From Ancylobacter crimeensis (GTDB taxonomy: Bacteria > Pseudomonadota > Alphaproteobacteria > Rhizobiales > Xanthobacteraceae): DNA of 64,000 bases. Below, in pieces: positions 57,229-64,000 of this stretch. Location: NCBI RefSeq assembly GCF_023016805.1, contig NZ_JALKCH010000004.1:62001-126000 (forward strand), read 5' to 3'. The notes beneath the pieces are model-generated. The model was not told where the DNA came from and searched no databases. It was given only the letters and a program-made list of their open reading frames with translations. How positions within the stretch are numbered: the stretch's first letter is position 1; every line of letters begins with the position of its first letter. The position numbers were made by a program, and so were the translations under genes.

Positions 57229-57666
57229 ATGACCGACCTGACCCTTGCTGCCGCCCAGACCATCCTTGCCGCGGCGCTCGCCCATTGCCGGGCCGGCAAC
57301 TTCAAGCCGATGGGCGTGGTGGTGCTGGATGCGCGCGGCGCGTTGAAGGCGGCCGCCATCGAGGACGGTTCGGCGCTGAAGCGTTCCGAAATTGCCCACG
57401 GCAAGGCTTATGGTGCGCTCTCCCTCGGCGTGGGGTCCCGGGCCCTGTTCAAGCGGGCGAAGGACCAGCCCTTCTTCATCGCCGCGGCCAGCCATGTCGC
57501 CGGCGGGGCGCTGGTGCCGGTGCCGGGCGGCGTGCTGATCCGCGACGGTTCGGGCGCGCTGCTCGGCGCCGTCGGCATCTCGGGCGACACCTCCGACAAT
57601 GACGAGGCCGCCGCCCTCGCCGGCATCGCCGCCGCCGGGTTGGTGGGCGAGCCGGGCGAGGGCTGA
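57229..57666 (+). CDS. HbpS/GlcG-like protein (DUF336)
   Basis: The 145-residue protein matches the GlcG/HbpS family: LAAAQTILAAALAHCRAGNFKPMGVVVLDARGAL at the N-terminus, a central KAYGALSLGVGSRAL and the C-terminal GGVLIRDGSGALLGAVGISGDTSDNDEAAALAGIAAAG. Family members bind haem or cobalamin-like ligands in some cases, and others accompany oxidoreductases, but the function is unsettled. No signal peptide. GGAG 7 nt before the ATG. Confidence 0.85.
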   Translation: MTDLTLAAAQTILAAALAHCRAGNFKPMGVVVLDARGALKAAAIEDGSALKRSEIAHGKAYGALSLGVGSRALFKRAKDQPFFIAAASHVAGGALVPVPGGVLIRDGSGALLGAVGISGDTSDNDEAAALAGIAAAGLVGEPGEG

Positions 57667-57794
57667 AGGGCGGGGAGGGCGACGCTTTCCGCCCGCCCGC
57701 GGCCGCAGGCTGAGCCTGCCGGCCAACCCGATCGCCCGGTATCGCCGGCCGCCCGACCTTGCACGCGCCAGTACGTCCCGGAGCGGCGTCTTCA

Positions 57795-57921
57795 CCTCCC
57801 CGTCGGGGGGAGGTCGGCGCGCCTGCGTCGGGTGAGGGGAGGGCGGCTGCGGAGCCTTGGCGCGTCGAAGACCCTCGCGTCGCAGCCCCTCAATCCAACC
57901 CTCTCCCCGACGGGGAGAGGG
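57795..57921. repeat. Intergenic palindromic repeat related to the cobN insert
   Basis: The 414-bp gap 57667-58080 has no ORF of note. It contains CCTCCCCGTCGGGGGGAGG (57796-57814) and ACCCTCTCCCCGACGGGGAGAGGG (57898-57921), two strong hairpins flanking about 80 bp with GGGTGAGGGGAGGG and CCCTC repeats. The CCCTCTCCCC/GGGGAGAGGG design and GGGTGAGGGG are shared with the element inside cobN. It separates convergent genes, and transcription termination or stem-loop mRNA ends are possible roles. Confidence 0.65.
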
Positions 57922-58080
57922 GATGCGTCGCGCCGGGTCGTGCGGTGTTACGGCTCGTGAGGCTCGCCTTCCGTCATGCGGAGTGGAGCGGGCGTCGCCG
58001 GCTTGAGCGGCCCGCCTGCCGAACCTGCCGGTTAAACCGAACCGCCCGACCGCGCACCCACCGCCCGGGAGCGCGGGGCT

Positions 58081-58842
58081 TCAGAACTGCACGCCTCGCG
58101 TCAGCGCGCCGTCCACCACCAGGTTCGTGCCGGTGATGAAGCTTGCCGCCGGGCTCGCCAGGAACACCGCGGCGTTGGCCATTTCCTGCGGGGTGCCCAT
58201 GCGCCCGGTCGGGTTGAGGGCCAGCGCGGTGGCGTAGAGTTCCGGGTTGCCGTCCTTGATCTGGTTCCAGACCCCGCCTTCGAAATAGGTGTTGCCCGGC
58301 GAGACGGTGTTGGCGCGGATGCCCTTGCCCGCGAGCTGGAAGGCGAGGCCCTGCGTGTAATGAATGATCGCCGCCTTGAAGGTGCCGTAGGGCCCGGCGG
58401 CGAAGTCGATCTCGCGGCCGGAGACGCTGGAGATGGCGACGATGGCACCGGCCTTGCTCTGTTCGAGAAAGGGCATCGCGGCGTTTACGAGGCGCACGGT
58501 GCCGAGCATGTCGGTCTCGAAGCTCTTCTGCCAGCTCGCCTCGTCCTGCCCGATCGCCAGCGCGCTCACATTCGCGACGACGATGTCGAGCCCGCCGAAT
58601 TCGGCCGCCACGTCGGCCACCCAGCCGGCGAGGCCCGGCCCGTCCGCCACGTCCACCGCGCGGCCGGACGCGCGCACGCCCTTCGCCGCCAGCGCGGAGA
58701 CGGTGCTTTCCACCTCGTCGGCCTTGCGGGCGCAGATCGCGATGTCCGCGCCCTCGGCGGCGAGGGTCTCCGCGATCGCCCTGCCGATACCCTTGGTGCC
58801 GCCGGTGACCAGCGCGCGCAGGCCCTTCAGTCCGAGATCCAT
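58081..58842 (-). CDS. SDR-family oxidoreductase
   Basis: The 253-residue short-chain dehydrogenase has the NAD(P) loop VTGGTKGIGRAIAETL (~residues 13-28), VDVADGPGLAGWV, catalytic Ser in AISSVSGREID and the active-site YGTFK (Tyr and Lys), followed by IRANTVSPGNTYFEGGVW and FITGTNLVVDGALTRGVQF. The substrate is not evident. GGGAG lies upstream of ATG 58842 (MDLGLKG), which is preferred over the longer frame start at 59043. It is divergent from a small unknown gene. Confidence 0.9.
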   Translation of the reverse strand: MDLGLKGLRALVTGGTKGIGRAIAETLAAEGADIAICARKADEVESTVSALAAKGVRASGRAVDVADGPGLAGWVADVAAEFGGLDIVVANVSALAIGQDEASWQKSFETDMLGTVRLVNAAMPFLEQSKAGAIVAISSVSGREIDFAAGPYGTFKAAIIHYTQGLAFQLAGKGIRANTVSPGNTYFEGGVWNQIKDGNPELYATALALNPTGRMGTPQEMANAAVFLASPAASFITGTNLVVDGALTRGVQF

Positions 58843-59005
58843 TCTCTTCTCTCCCGTGAACCGATTTTCCCCTCGGGAGCGATCATGGGGAGCCGGGCCG
58901 CCTGCGGCAATGGCGCAGGCGCAGAGCGCACATGAATTCCACGGCGGAACCGGCGTCCCTTGCCGCGCATTACCTTGGCAGCCGACCACGAAGGGGAGAG
59001 ACGCG

Positions 59006-59290
59006 ATGGAACCGAACCTGATCGACGCCAGCGAGGCCGGCACCCCGCTTATCCCGTCCCTGCGCGTGCGCGCGGGCCGTGCGATGTTCGACCTTCACAC
59101 GCTGGAGGAGGCGCTCGCCTTTGCGAGCGTCAATCCGCATCCGAAGGGCGATTATGACGGGCTGATCCGACGCCTGCAGGCCGCCGACACGCCGGACGAG
59201 ATCGTCGAGGCTTCCAACGCCTTCCAATGGTGGGCGGAAACCAACCAGATTCTCGTGGGCCCGGAGGCCGCGCTGACCGCCGCGCCATGA
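59006..59290 (+). CDS. Small hypothetical protein
   Basis: The 94-residue product has no signal peptide or membrane segment. The order is a short strand-like IPSLRVRAGRAMFDLHTLEEALAFASV then helical IRRLQAADTPDEIVEASNAFQWWAETNQIL. This vaguely recalls DUF982-type proteins of Rhizobiales, but I cannot confirm it. GGGGAG 8 nt before ATG 59006 supports translation. It lies between the divergent SDR gene and a GT39 gene. Confidence 0.6.
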   Translation: MEPNLIDASEAGTPLIPSLRVRAGRAMFDLHTLEEALAFASVNPHPKGDYDGLIRRLQAADTPDEIVEASNAFQWWAETNQILVGPEAALTAAP

Positions 59291-59504
59291 GCGAGGGTGC
59301 CCCTGCTGCGATAGAACGGCGGTAATAGAACGGGATAGCCAATTCTTCGCCGGGGTCGAAGCGTCTTCGCCTCGACCTCGGCTGATCAAGAACTGGGCTT
59401 TCCCTTTCGTGATCTTTCGTCCGATCCACTTCCTGTGCCATATGACCGCCATGTAAAGAGCGCCCCGCCTTCGTGTCGGCGCGCCGGGGTCTGTCGGAGG
59501 TGGA

Positions 59505-61235
59505 ATGGTCGAAGCGGCTCAGGCCAGTGCAGCCCGACGTGGGGCCGGCCCGCAGGTGGGTCCTAGGACGCGCGAGCGCGAGGGATGGGTTGCGCGGCTG
59601 GTGAGCGCGGGCGGCATCGGGCTCGCGCGCGTGGCGCTGCTCGCGCTGTGCCTCGCCGCGTGGCTGCCGGGTCTCGCAAGCCTGCCGGCGGTGGATCGCG
59701 ACGAGGCCCGCTTCGCGCAGGCCAGCCGGCAGATGCTGGCGAGCGGCGATTTCGTTACGCCCCGTCTCGGCGAGGACCCGCGTTTCAAGAAACCGATCGG
59801 CATCTACTGGCTGCAGACCGCGAGCGCGACGCTGACCGGCCATGGCGACGGTGCGGCGCCGATCTGGACGCTGCGCCTGCCCTCGCTGATCGCTGCCTGC
59901 CTCGCCGTGCTGCTGACCCACACCATCGGGTTGCGGCTGTTCGGGCCGCGGGCCGCGTTCGCCGGGGCGGCGCTACTCGCCTCCTGTCTCGTGCTGGGCG
60001 GGGAGGCGCATCTCGCCAAGACGGACGCCACCCAGCTCGCCGCCGCGCTCGCCGGGCAACTGGCGCTGATGTGGTGCTATCTGGCGCGGCCGGAGAGCCC
60101 CCGCCGGCTCGGCCCGGCGCTCCTGTTCTGGGCGGCGATGGGCTTCGGCATCATGATCAAGGGGCCCATCGTGCCGCTGCTGGCGGGCGGCACGGTGCTC
60201 GGCCTTCTCGCCATGGACCGGAAGGCGGCCTGGCTGAAGCGGCTGCGGCCCACCATCGGCGTGCCGGTGATGCTGGCGATCGTGCTGCCCTGGGTGATCG
60301 CGATCTTCCTCGCCTCGGGCACCGACTTCTTCCACGAATCGGTCGGCAACGACCTGCTGGGCAAGGTGGCGAGCGGGCAGGAATCGCACGGCCTGCCGCC
60401 CGGCGCGCATCTGCTGGCGTTCTTCGTCGCCTTCTGGCCGGGCGCCGCGCTGGCGGTGGCCGGCCTGCCCTGGGTGTGGGCGAACCGGGCGCTGCCGGCG
60501 GTGCGGTTCTGCATCGCCTGGATCGTGCCGTTCTGGATCGTGTTCGAGCTGATCGCGACCAAGCTGCCGCATTATACGCTGCCGGCCTATCCGGCCATCG
60601 CGCTGCTGGCGGGGGCGGCGGCCTGCGCGCGGGGTGGGGTGTGGCCGCGCTGGACGCGGGTGCTGGTGATCCTCGCCGCGTTCGGCGGACTGGCAGGCGC
60701 CTTCGCGCTGCCGACGGCGCTGGTGTGGTTCGAGGGCTCGGCCCCGGTGGGCGTGCTGTTGCTCGCCTGGGCGGCCGGTGCGCTGGCGCTGGTTGGGGCG
60801 TGGCTGGCGCTGGGCGGGGCGATGGGGCGCGCCTATGGCTGCCTGATCGCCTGTGCCGTGCTGCTCTACGGGCTCGGCTTCGGCATCGTGGCGCCGCAGA
60901 TCCGCGTCGCCTGGCTGGCCCCGCGTCTCGCCGAGGCGGTGGCGAAGAGCGCGTGCCCGGCGCCGGAGGTGATGGTGTCCGGCTTCAACGAGGCGAGCGC
61001 GCTGTTCGCGCTCGGCAAGGACACCCGCTTCGGCGACGGCGCGGCGGCGGCGGATTTCCTCGGCGAACCCGGTTGCCGGGTTGCCGCGGTGTCCGACCGG
61101 CAGCAGGCCGCCTTCGCGGCGCGCCTCGCCGCGCTGGGCCTCGCCGCACCTTCCCTGCTCGACACCGTGACCGGCTTCAACACCGGTAACGGGCATCTCG
61201 TCACGATGTCGGTCTATGCCGGCGCAGCGCCTTGA
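59505..61235 (+). CDS. GT39/ArnT-type membrane glycosyltransferase
   Basis: The 576-residue protein has about twelve membrane segments and the ArnT/PMT family N-terminal periplasmic loop LPAVDRDEARFAQASRQMLASGDFVTPRLGEDPRFKKP, where the acidic pair (DRDE) is catalytic. Enzymes of this type use polyprenyl-phosphate sugars to modify lipid A or core on the periplasmic face. In rhizobia, Rgt proteins add galacturonic acid this way. The C-terminal ~100 residues form a soluble domain. GGAGG precedes the ATG. It is followed by LAB_N, PAP2 and GT2 genes of the same theme. Confidence 0.88.
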   Translation: MVEAAQASAARRGAGPQVGPRTREREGWVARLVSAGGIGLARVALLALCLAAWLPGLASLPAVDRDEARFAQASRQMLASGDFVTPRLGEDPRFKKPIGIYWLQTASATLTGHGDGAAPIWTLRLPSLIAACLAVLLTHTIGLRLFGPRAAFAGAALLASCLVLGGEAHLAKTDATQLAAALAGQLALMWCYLARPESPRRLGPALLFWAAMGFGIMIKGPIVPLLAGGTVLGLLAMDRKAAWLKRLRPTIGVPVMLAIVLPWVIAIFLASGTDFFHESVGNDLLGKVASGQESHGLPPGAHLLAFFVAFWPGAALAVAGLPWVWANRALPAVRFCIAWIVPFWIVFELIATKLPHYTLPAYPAIALLAGAAACARGGVWPRWTRVLVILAAFGGLAGAFALPTALVWFEGSAPVGVLLLAWAAGALALVGAWLALGGAMGRAYGCLIACAVLLYGLGFGIVAPQIRVAWLAPRLAEAVAKSACPAPEVMVSGFNEASALFALGKDTRFGDGAAAADFLGEPGCRVAAVSDRQQAAFAARLAALGLAAPSLLDTVTGFNTGNGHLVTMSVYAGAAP

Positions 61236-61301
61236 AACCGCCGCTGATGCTGGCGATCCTCACTGTGTCCGCATCGGCGGACAGCCCCGCGGGAGCACCC
61301 C

Positions 61302-61640
61302 ATGACGCTGCCTTTCTCCCAGTCCCAAGCAACGCTGTGGCTCATTGTCGGCTTTGTCGGCCAGGGCCTGTTCACCATGCGCTTCGTGCTGCAATGGCTC
61401 GCCTCGGAGCGGGCGCGGCGCAGCGTGGTGCCGGTGGCGTTCTGGACCTTCTCGCTCGCCGGCGGGGCGACGCTGCTGGCCTATGCGGTCTATCGCGGCG
61501 ATCCGGTGTTCATCGTCGGGCAGGCCTGCGGGTTGCTGATCTATCTGCGCAACGTCTATTTCATCTGGCGCGAGAAGGCGGGCCTGCCGGTGGATGCCGG
61601 CGCGGCGGCTCTGCCGGAGAGCCCGGAAGGGGCGAGCTGA
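61302..61640 (+). CDS. LAB_N (lipid-A-disaccharide synthase N-terminal) membrane protein
   Basis: The 112-residue protein has three membrane segments and the LAB_N domain: LWLIVGFVGQGLFTMRFVLQWLASERARRSVVPVAFWTFSLAGG and PVFIVGQACGLLIYLRNVYFIWREK. Such stand-alone proteins occur beside GT2 and ArnT-like genes, probably helping transport or supply of polyprenyl-linked sugars. GGGAG precedes ATG 61302. It is 66 bp after the GT39 gene. Confidence 0.9.
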   Translation: MTLPFSQSQATLWLIVGFVGQGLFTMRFVLQWLASERARRSVVPVAFWTFSLAGGATLLAYAVYRGDPVFIVGQACGLLIYLRNVYFIWREKAGLPVDAGAAALPESPEGAS

Positions 61641-61842
61641 ACGGCGCTTTCAACCGGTGGCGCGACCTTTCCGTCACCTCTGCCGATGCGAATCACGCCA
61701 TTCTGTTCCTTATGCACCCTGTTTTCCCTCGCATTTCCGCTGATCGACATGGATCCCATGCGTTTGGGGCGGGCTTTGCGTGTCTTCATCACATCGTCAA
61801 GCCGATGCGCCATTCTGAACCTGCGGGGCGGGAGAGGGGCGC

Positions 61843-62706
61843 ATGACGGCAGGGGTTCAGACGGAAGGCGGTCGTGCCGGGTCCGTCTCGCTGGTCGGGC
61901 GCGTGCGGGAGCTTTGTGCGGCGCATCCGGTCGCGTGCTGCTTCGGGGCGACGCTGGCGATCTCGGTGCTGTTCCATCTCTGGCCGGCGCTCGACATCGC
62001 CGTGTCGAAGCTGTTCTACGAACAGGGCCGCGGCTTCACCGCCAAGCATTTCCACGGGTTGCGCAAGCTGCGCAATTTCGGAGCCTATCTGCCGGTCGGC
62101 TTCGCCTGCATTTGCGGGCTGGCCCTTCTTGCGAAGGTGCTGCGCCCGCTCAGTCCCTCTTTCTGGTCGCCCCGCTTCTCGCTTTTCGTGACGACGCTCT
62201 ATCTGGCCGCGCCGGCACTCCTGGTGAATGGCGTGCTCAAGACCGCGATCGGCCGGCCGCGCCCGGCCAATATCGTGGAGTTCGGCGGTTCGTCGTCCTT
62301 CGTCACGGCCTGGGCGATCGGTGACGAGGCCCTGCGCAACCGGTCCTTCGTGTCCGGCGAGGCGGCGCTGGTGGCCTGCCTGCTGCCGATCGCGCTGATG
62401 ACCCCGCCGCGCTGGCGGCCCCTCGCGGTGACGGGAGCGTTGGCGTTCCTCGGTGCGGTTTCGCTGAACCGCATCGCCTTTGGCGGGCATTTCCTCTCCG
62501 ATGTGCTCATCGCCATCGGACTGACCCTCGCCATCGGCCTGTGGCTGAAGGGGCTGTTCTATGACTGGACCCCGCCCGCGCTGACCGACGCAGCGCTGGA
62601 AACACGCCTCAGCCGGATCGGGATCGACGTGCATCACCACGCCCGCGCCGGTGTGCTGGCCCTGCGGGCCGGCTTCGCGCGGCTGGCGCGCCGCACCGCG
62701 ACCTGA
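61843..62706 (+). CDS. PAP2-family phosphatase (LpxE-like) with altered motif
   Basis: The 287-residue membrane protein has about six membrane segments and the three PAP2 motifs: KTAIGRPRP (KX6RP), SFVSGEAA where PSGH is expected, and NRIAFGGHFLSD (RX5HX3D). The second motif keeps SG but has Val for Pro and Glu for His, so catalysis may be altered. The neighbourhood suggests removal of lipid A or polyprenyl phosphate. ATG 61843 follows GGGAGAGG. It is convergent with the GT2 gene, with a 213-bp gap between them. Confidence 0.86.
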   Translation: MTAGVQTEGGRAGSVSLVGRVRELCAAHPVACCFGATLAISVLFHLWPALDIAVSKLFYEQGRGFTAKHFHGLRKLRNFGAYLPVGFACICGLALLAKVLRPLSPSFWSPRFSLFVTTLYLAAPALLVNGVLKTAIGRPRPANIVEFGGSSSFVTAWAIGDEALRNRSFVSGEAALVACLLPIALMTPPRWRPLAVTGALAFLGAVSLNRIAFGGHFLSDVLIAIGLTLAIGLWLKGLFYDWTPPALTDAALETRLSRIGIDVHHHARAGVLALRAGFARLARRTAT

Positions 62707-62919
62707 GCCTTCTGCCGCCGTTCCCGGAGCCTGACGCGCGTCTGCCGTCATGTGGACCCCGGCAGGGTTGTGAACTCCCGGCGGGATGTCGCCGGAGCGT
62801 GTTCGCGAACGGGCGTCCCAGCGCGCCGAGGGCGATCCTGTCGCTTCATGCAGAATCCGTGCGCAGAATCCGCCCCCTCGGCCATTCGTCCGCAATGACC
62901 CGAAGGGTCGGCGCGGCCG

Positions 62920-63699
62920 TCACGGCACGACGCGGCCGTCCTCTGCGATGCGGCTGTCCTCGGCGATGCGCGGCTTCAGCGTGCGCCGGCGCAGCCAGGT
63001 AACGCCGATCAGGTCGTAAATGCCGATCAGGGCGCGGCCGAGATTGGTGTATTTCGAGGTGCCGGCGAGGCGGTCGCGGTCGCCCACCGGCACATAGGCC
63101 ACCTCATGCCCGTAGCTGAGGAACAGCGCGGGCAGATAGCGGTGCATCGAGGTGAAGAAGGGCAGCAGCAGGAAGGCATCGCGCCGATAGACCTTGATGC
63201 CGCAGCCGGTGTCCGGGCACTCGTCCTTCAGCATCCAGGCGCGCAGCCCGTTGGCGAAGCGCGAAGCCCAGCGTCGCGAGCCGGTGGCGAGCCTCTTCGC
63301 GCGGATGCCGCCGACCAGCGCCGGCTCGCCTTCTTCCCCAGCCTCCGGTCTGCCGAGCCGGGCCAGCAAATGGGGAATGTCGGCGGGCACGTTCTGGCCG
63401 TCGCCATCCATGGTGGCGATGATGGGAAAACGCGCCGCCAGCACGCCGGAACGCAACGCTGCGCTCTGCCCGGCGCGGGTGGCGTGGCGCAGGTAGCGCA
63501 GCTTGGGAAAGGTGGCGAGCAGCGCCTTCACCTCGGCGCCGGTGCCGTCCGCACTGCAATCGTCCACCACGATCACCTCGCCGAGGTCGCCGTCCGCTAT
63601 GGCCGCGAATGTCTCGGTGACGAGGCGGCCGATATTGCCGGCCTCCTCGAAGGCGGGAATGACGACGGAAACGCGCGGCGCGCCGGCAACAGAGGGCAT
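62920..63699 (-). CDS. GT2 polyprenyl-phosphate sugar transferase
   Basis: The 259-residue enzyme has the GT-A fold of dolichol-phosphate-mannose synthase relatives: VSVVIPAFEEAGNIGRLV, EVIVVDDCSADGTGAEV, RAGQSAALRSGV, the metal site ATMDGDGQN (DxD-like) and DTGCGIKVYRRDAFLLLPFF. There are no transmembrane segments, unlike some homologues. It probably makes the polyprenyl-phosphate sugar donor for the neighbouring GT39 enzyme. The last residues hold a short tandem repeat, RIAEDSRIAEDGR. Confidence 0.88.
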   Translation of the reverse strand: MPSVAGAPRVSVVIPAFEEAGNIGRLVTETFAAIADGDLGEVIVVDDCSADGTGAEVKALLATFPKLRYLRHATRAGQSAALRSGVLAARFPIIATMDGDGQNVPADIPHLLARLGRPEAGEEGEPALVGGIRAKRLATGSRRWASRFANGLRAWMLKDECPDTGCGIKVYRRDAFLLLPFFTSMHRYLPALFLSYGHEVAYVPVGDRDRLAGTSKYTNLGRALIGIYDLIGVTWLRRRTLKPRIAEDSRIAEDGRVVP

Positions 63700-64000
63700 A
63701 GAGGTCGATCCTGGAATGGCCTTTCCGGCCGCCGGAAGCCACTAGCATGACAATTGTGACGGTGCGACGGTGCACTTCATCTGCCGCAACGGCAATTGTG
63801 CGCATCGCGGCAGAGTGTTGCCGCAGCCGGCACGATGCAGCCGTTCATGAGATGTTGGTCTGGAATCGCGCCGCACACACGCGGACGTGATGAAGCCGCC
63901 TTCTTCGCACATGCGGCAGAGTGTCTTTCGTCTTTGGTCGTATTCGGCGCGATTGTTGCGGCGCGGTGCGGGGTTGGGCGCCCTATCCGGGGATTTTCCG
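63700..64000. other. 301-bp terminal intergenic region
   Basis: No ORF with coding character was seen. GCGGCAGAGTGT is repeated at 63807-63818 and 63913-63924, and CTGCCGC (63781-63787) faces GCGGCAG (63807-63813) as an inverted repeat. The region should hold the GT2 promoter on the minus strand. The window ends here, so its other flank is unknown. Confidence 0.45.

Noticed and set aside
57667-58080. Possible CRISPR array or ncRNA in the repeat-rich gap
   Set aside because: There are only two hairpins of different sequence with no regular repeat-spacer pattern; an extragenic palindrome explains it.
63807-63924. GCGGCAGAGTGT direct repeats as transposon ends
   Set aside because: The copies are 106 bp apart with no transposase or inverted termini between them.

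Overview
The window is GC-rich, densely coded DNA from an alphaproteobacterium, most likely a member of the Hyphomicrobiales (Rhizobiales) close to the Xanthobacteraceae. This rests on gene content: a CtrA cell-cycle regulator next to a FliJ-like gene, the oxygen-dependent cobalamin pathway with CobN, CobG and CbtAB, a rhizobial-type glycogen operon, ModE-family control of modABC, and rhizobial intergenic palindromes. The genus is inference. No tRNA, rRNA, IS element, prophage or CRISPR array was recognised.

Layout. 1-8.2 kb: mixed housekeeping and copper-associated small proteins, a methyltransferase, ctrA with a GANTC-rich upstream region, a FliJ-like protein, a GNAT enzyme, an orphan CysA-type ATPase, a TPMT-like methyltransferase, and a beta-propeller/SRPBCC pair. 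8.3-10.2 kb: recQ. 10.3-29.1 kb: a cobalamin island. cobD is on +. cbtB-cbtA-cobP-cobO-(TM2 gene)-cobQ is on -. cobW-HAD-cobN-cobG-cobH-cobI-cobJ-(antisense cobK)-cobL-cobE-cobM-cobB is on +. The two large operons diverge from one intergenic region that holds two back-to-back cobalamin riboswitches, each behind its own sigma70-like promoter, so B12 should repress cobalt uptake and corrin synthesis together. cobA, cobF, cobS/cobT, cobU (NaMN:DMB transferase), cobV and cobC are not in the window.

29.7-41.6 kb: glycogen operon glgP-glgB-glgC-glgA followed by one 1397-residue GlgX-MalQ fusion, covering synthesis, branching, phosphorolysis, debranching and glucan transfer. 42.4-45.5 kb: modABC and a convergent ModE-like repressor lacking molybdate-binding domains. 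45.6-47.1 kb: copper chaperone PCu(A)C, a DUF2946 protein and a small secreted Gly-rich protein. 47.1-54.7 kb: xylose locus, with an ABC importer on - divergent from a LacI-type regulator, xylulokinase and xylose isomerase on +. 55.1-59.3 kb: L,D-transpeptidase, orphan AapJ-type binding protein, HbpS/GlcG-like protein, SDR oxidoreductase and a small unknown. 59.5-63.7 kb: a lipid A/polyprenyl-sugar remodelling group (GT39, LAB_N protein, PAP2 phosphatase, GT2).

The least ordinary signals are: a palindromic intergenic-type repeat sitting in frame inside cobN, with a related intergenic element near 57.8 kb; six GANTC sites in 169 bp upstream of ctrA; three ATGATGTG octamers with exact 23-bp periodicity before glgP; the cobK/cobL divergent start codons sharing one CATG; and a HAD hydrolase and a TM2 membrane protein embedded in the cob operons.
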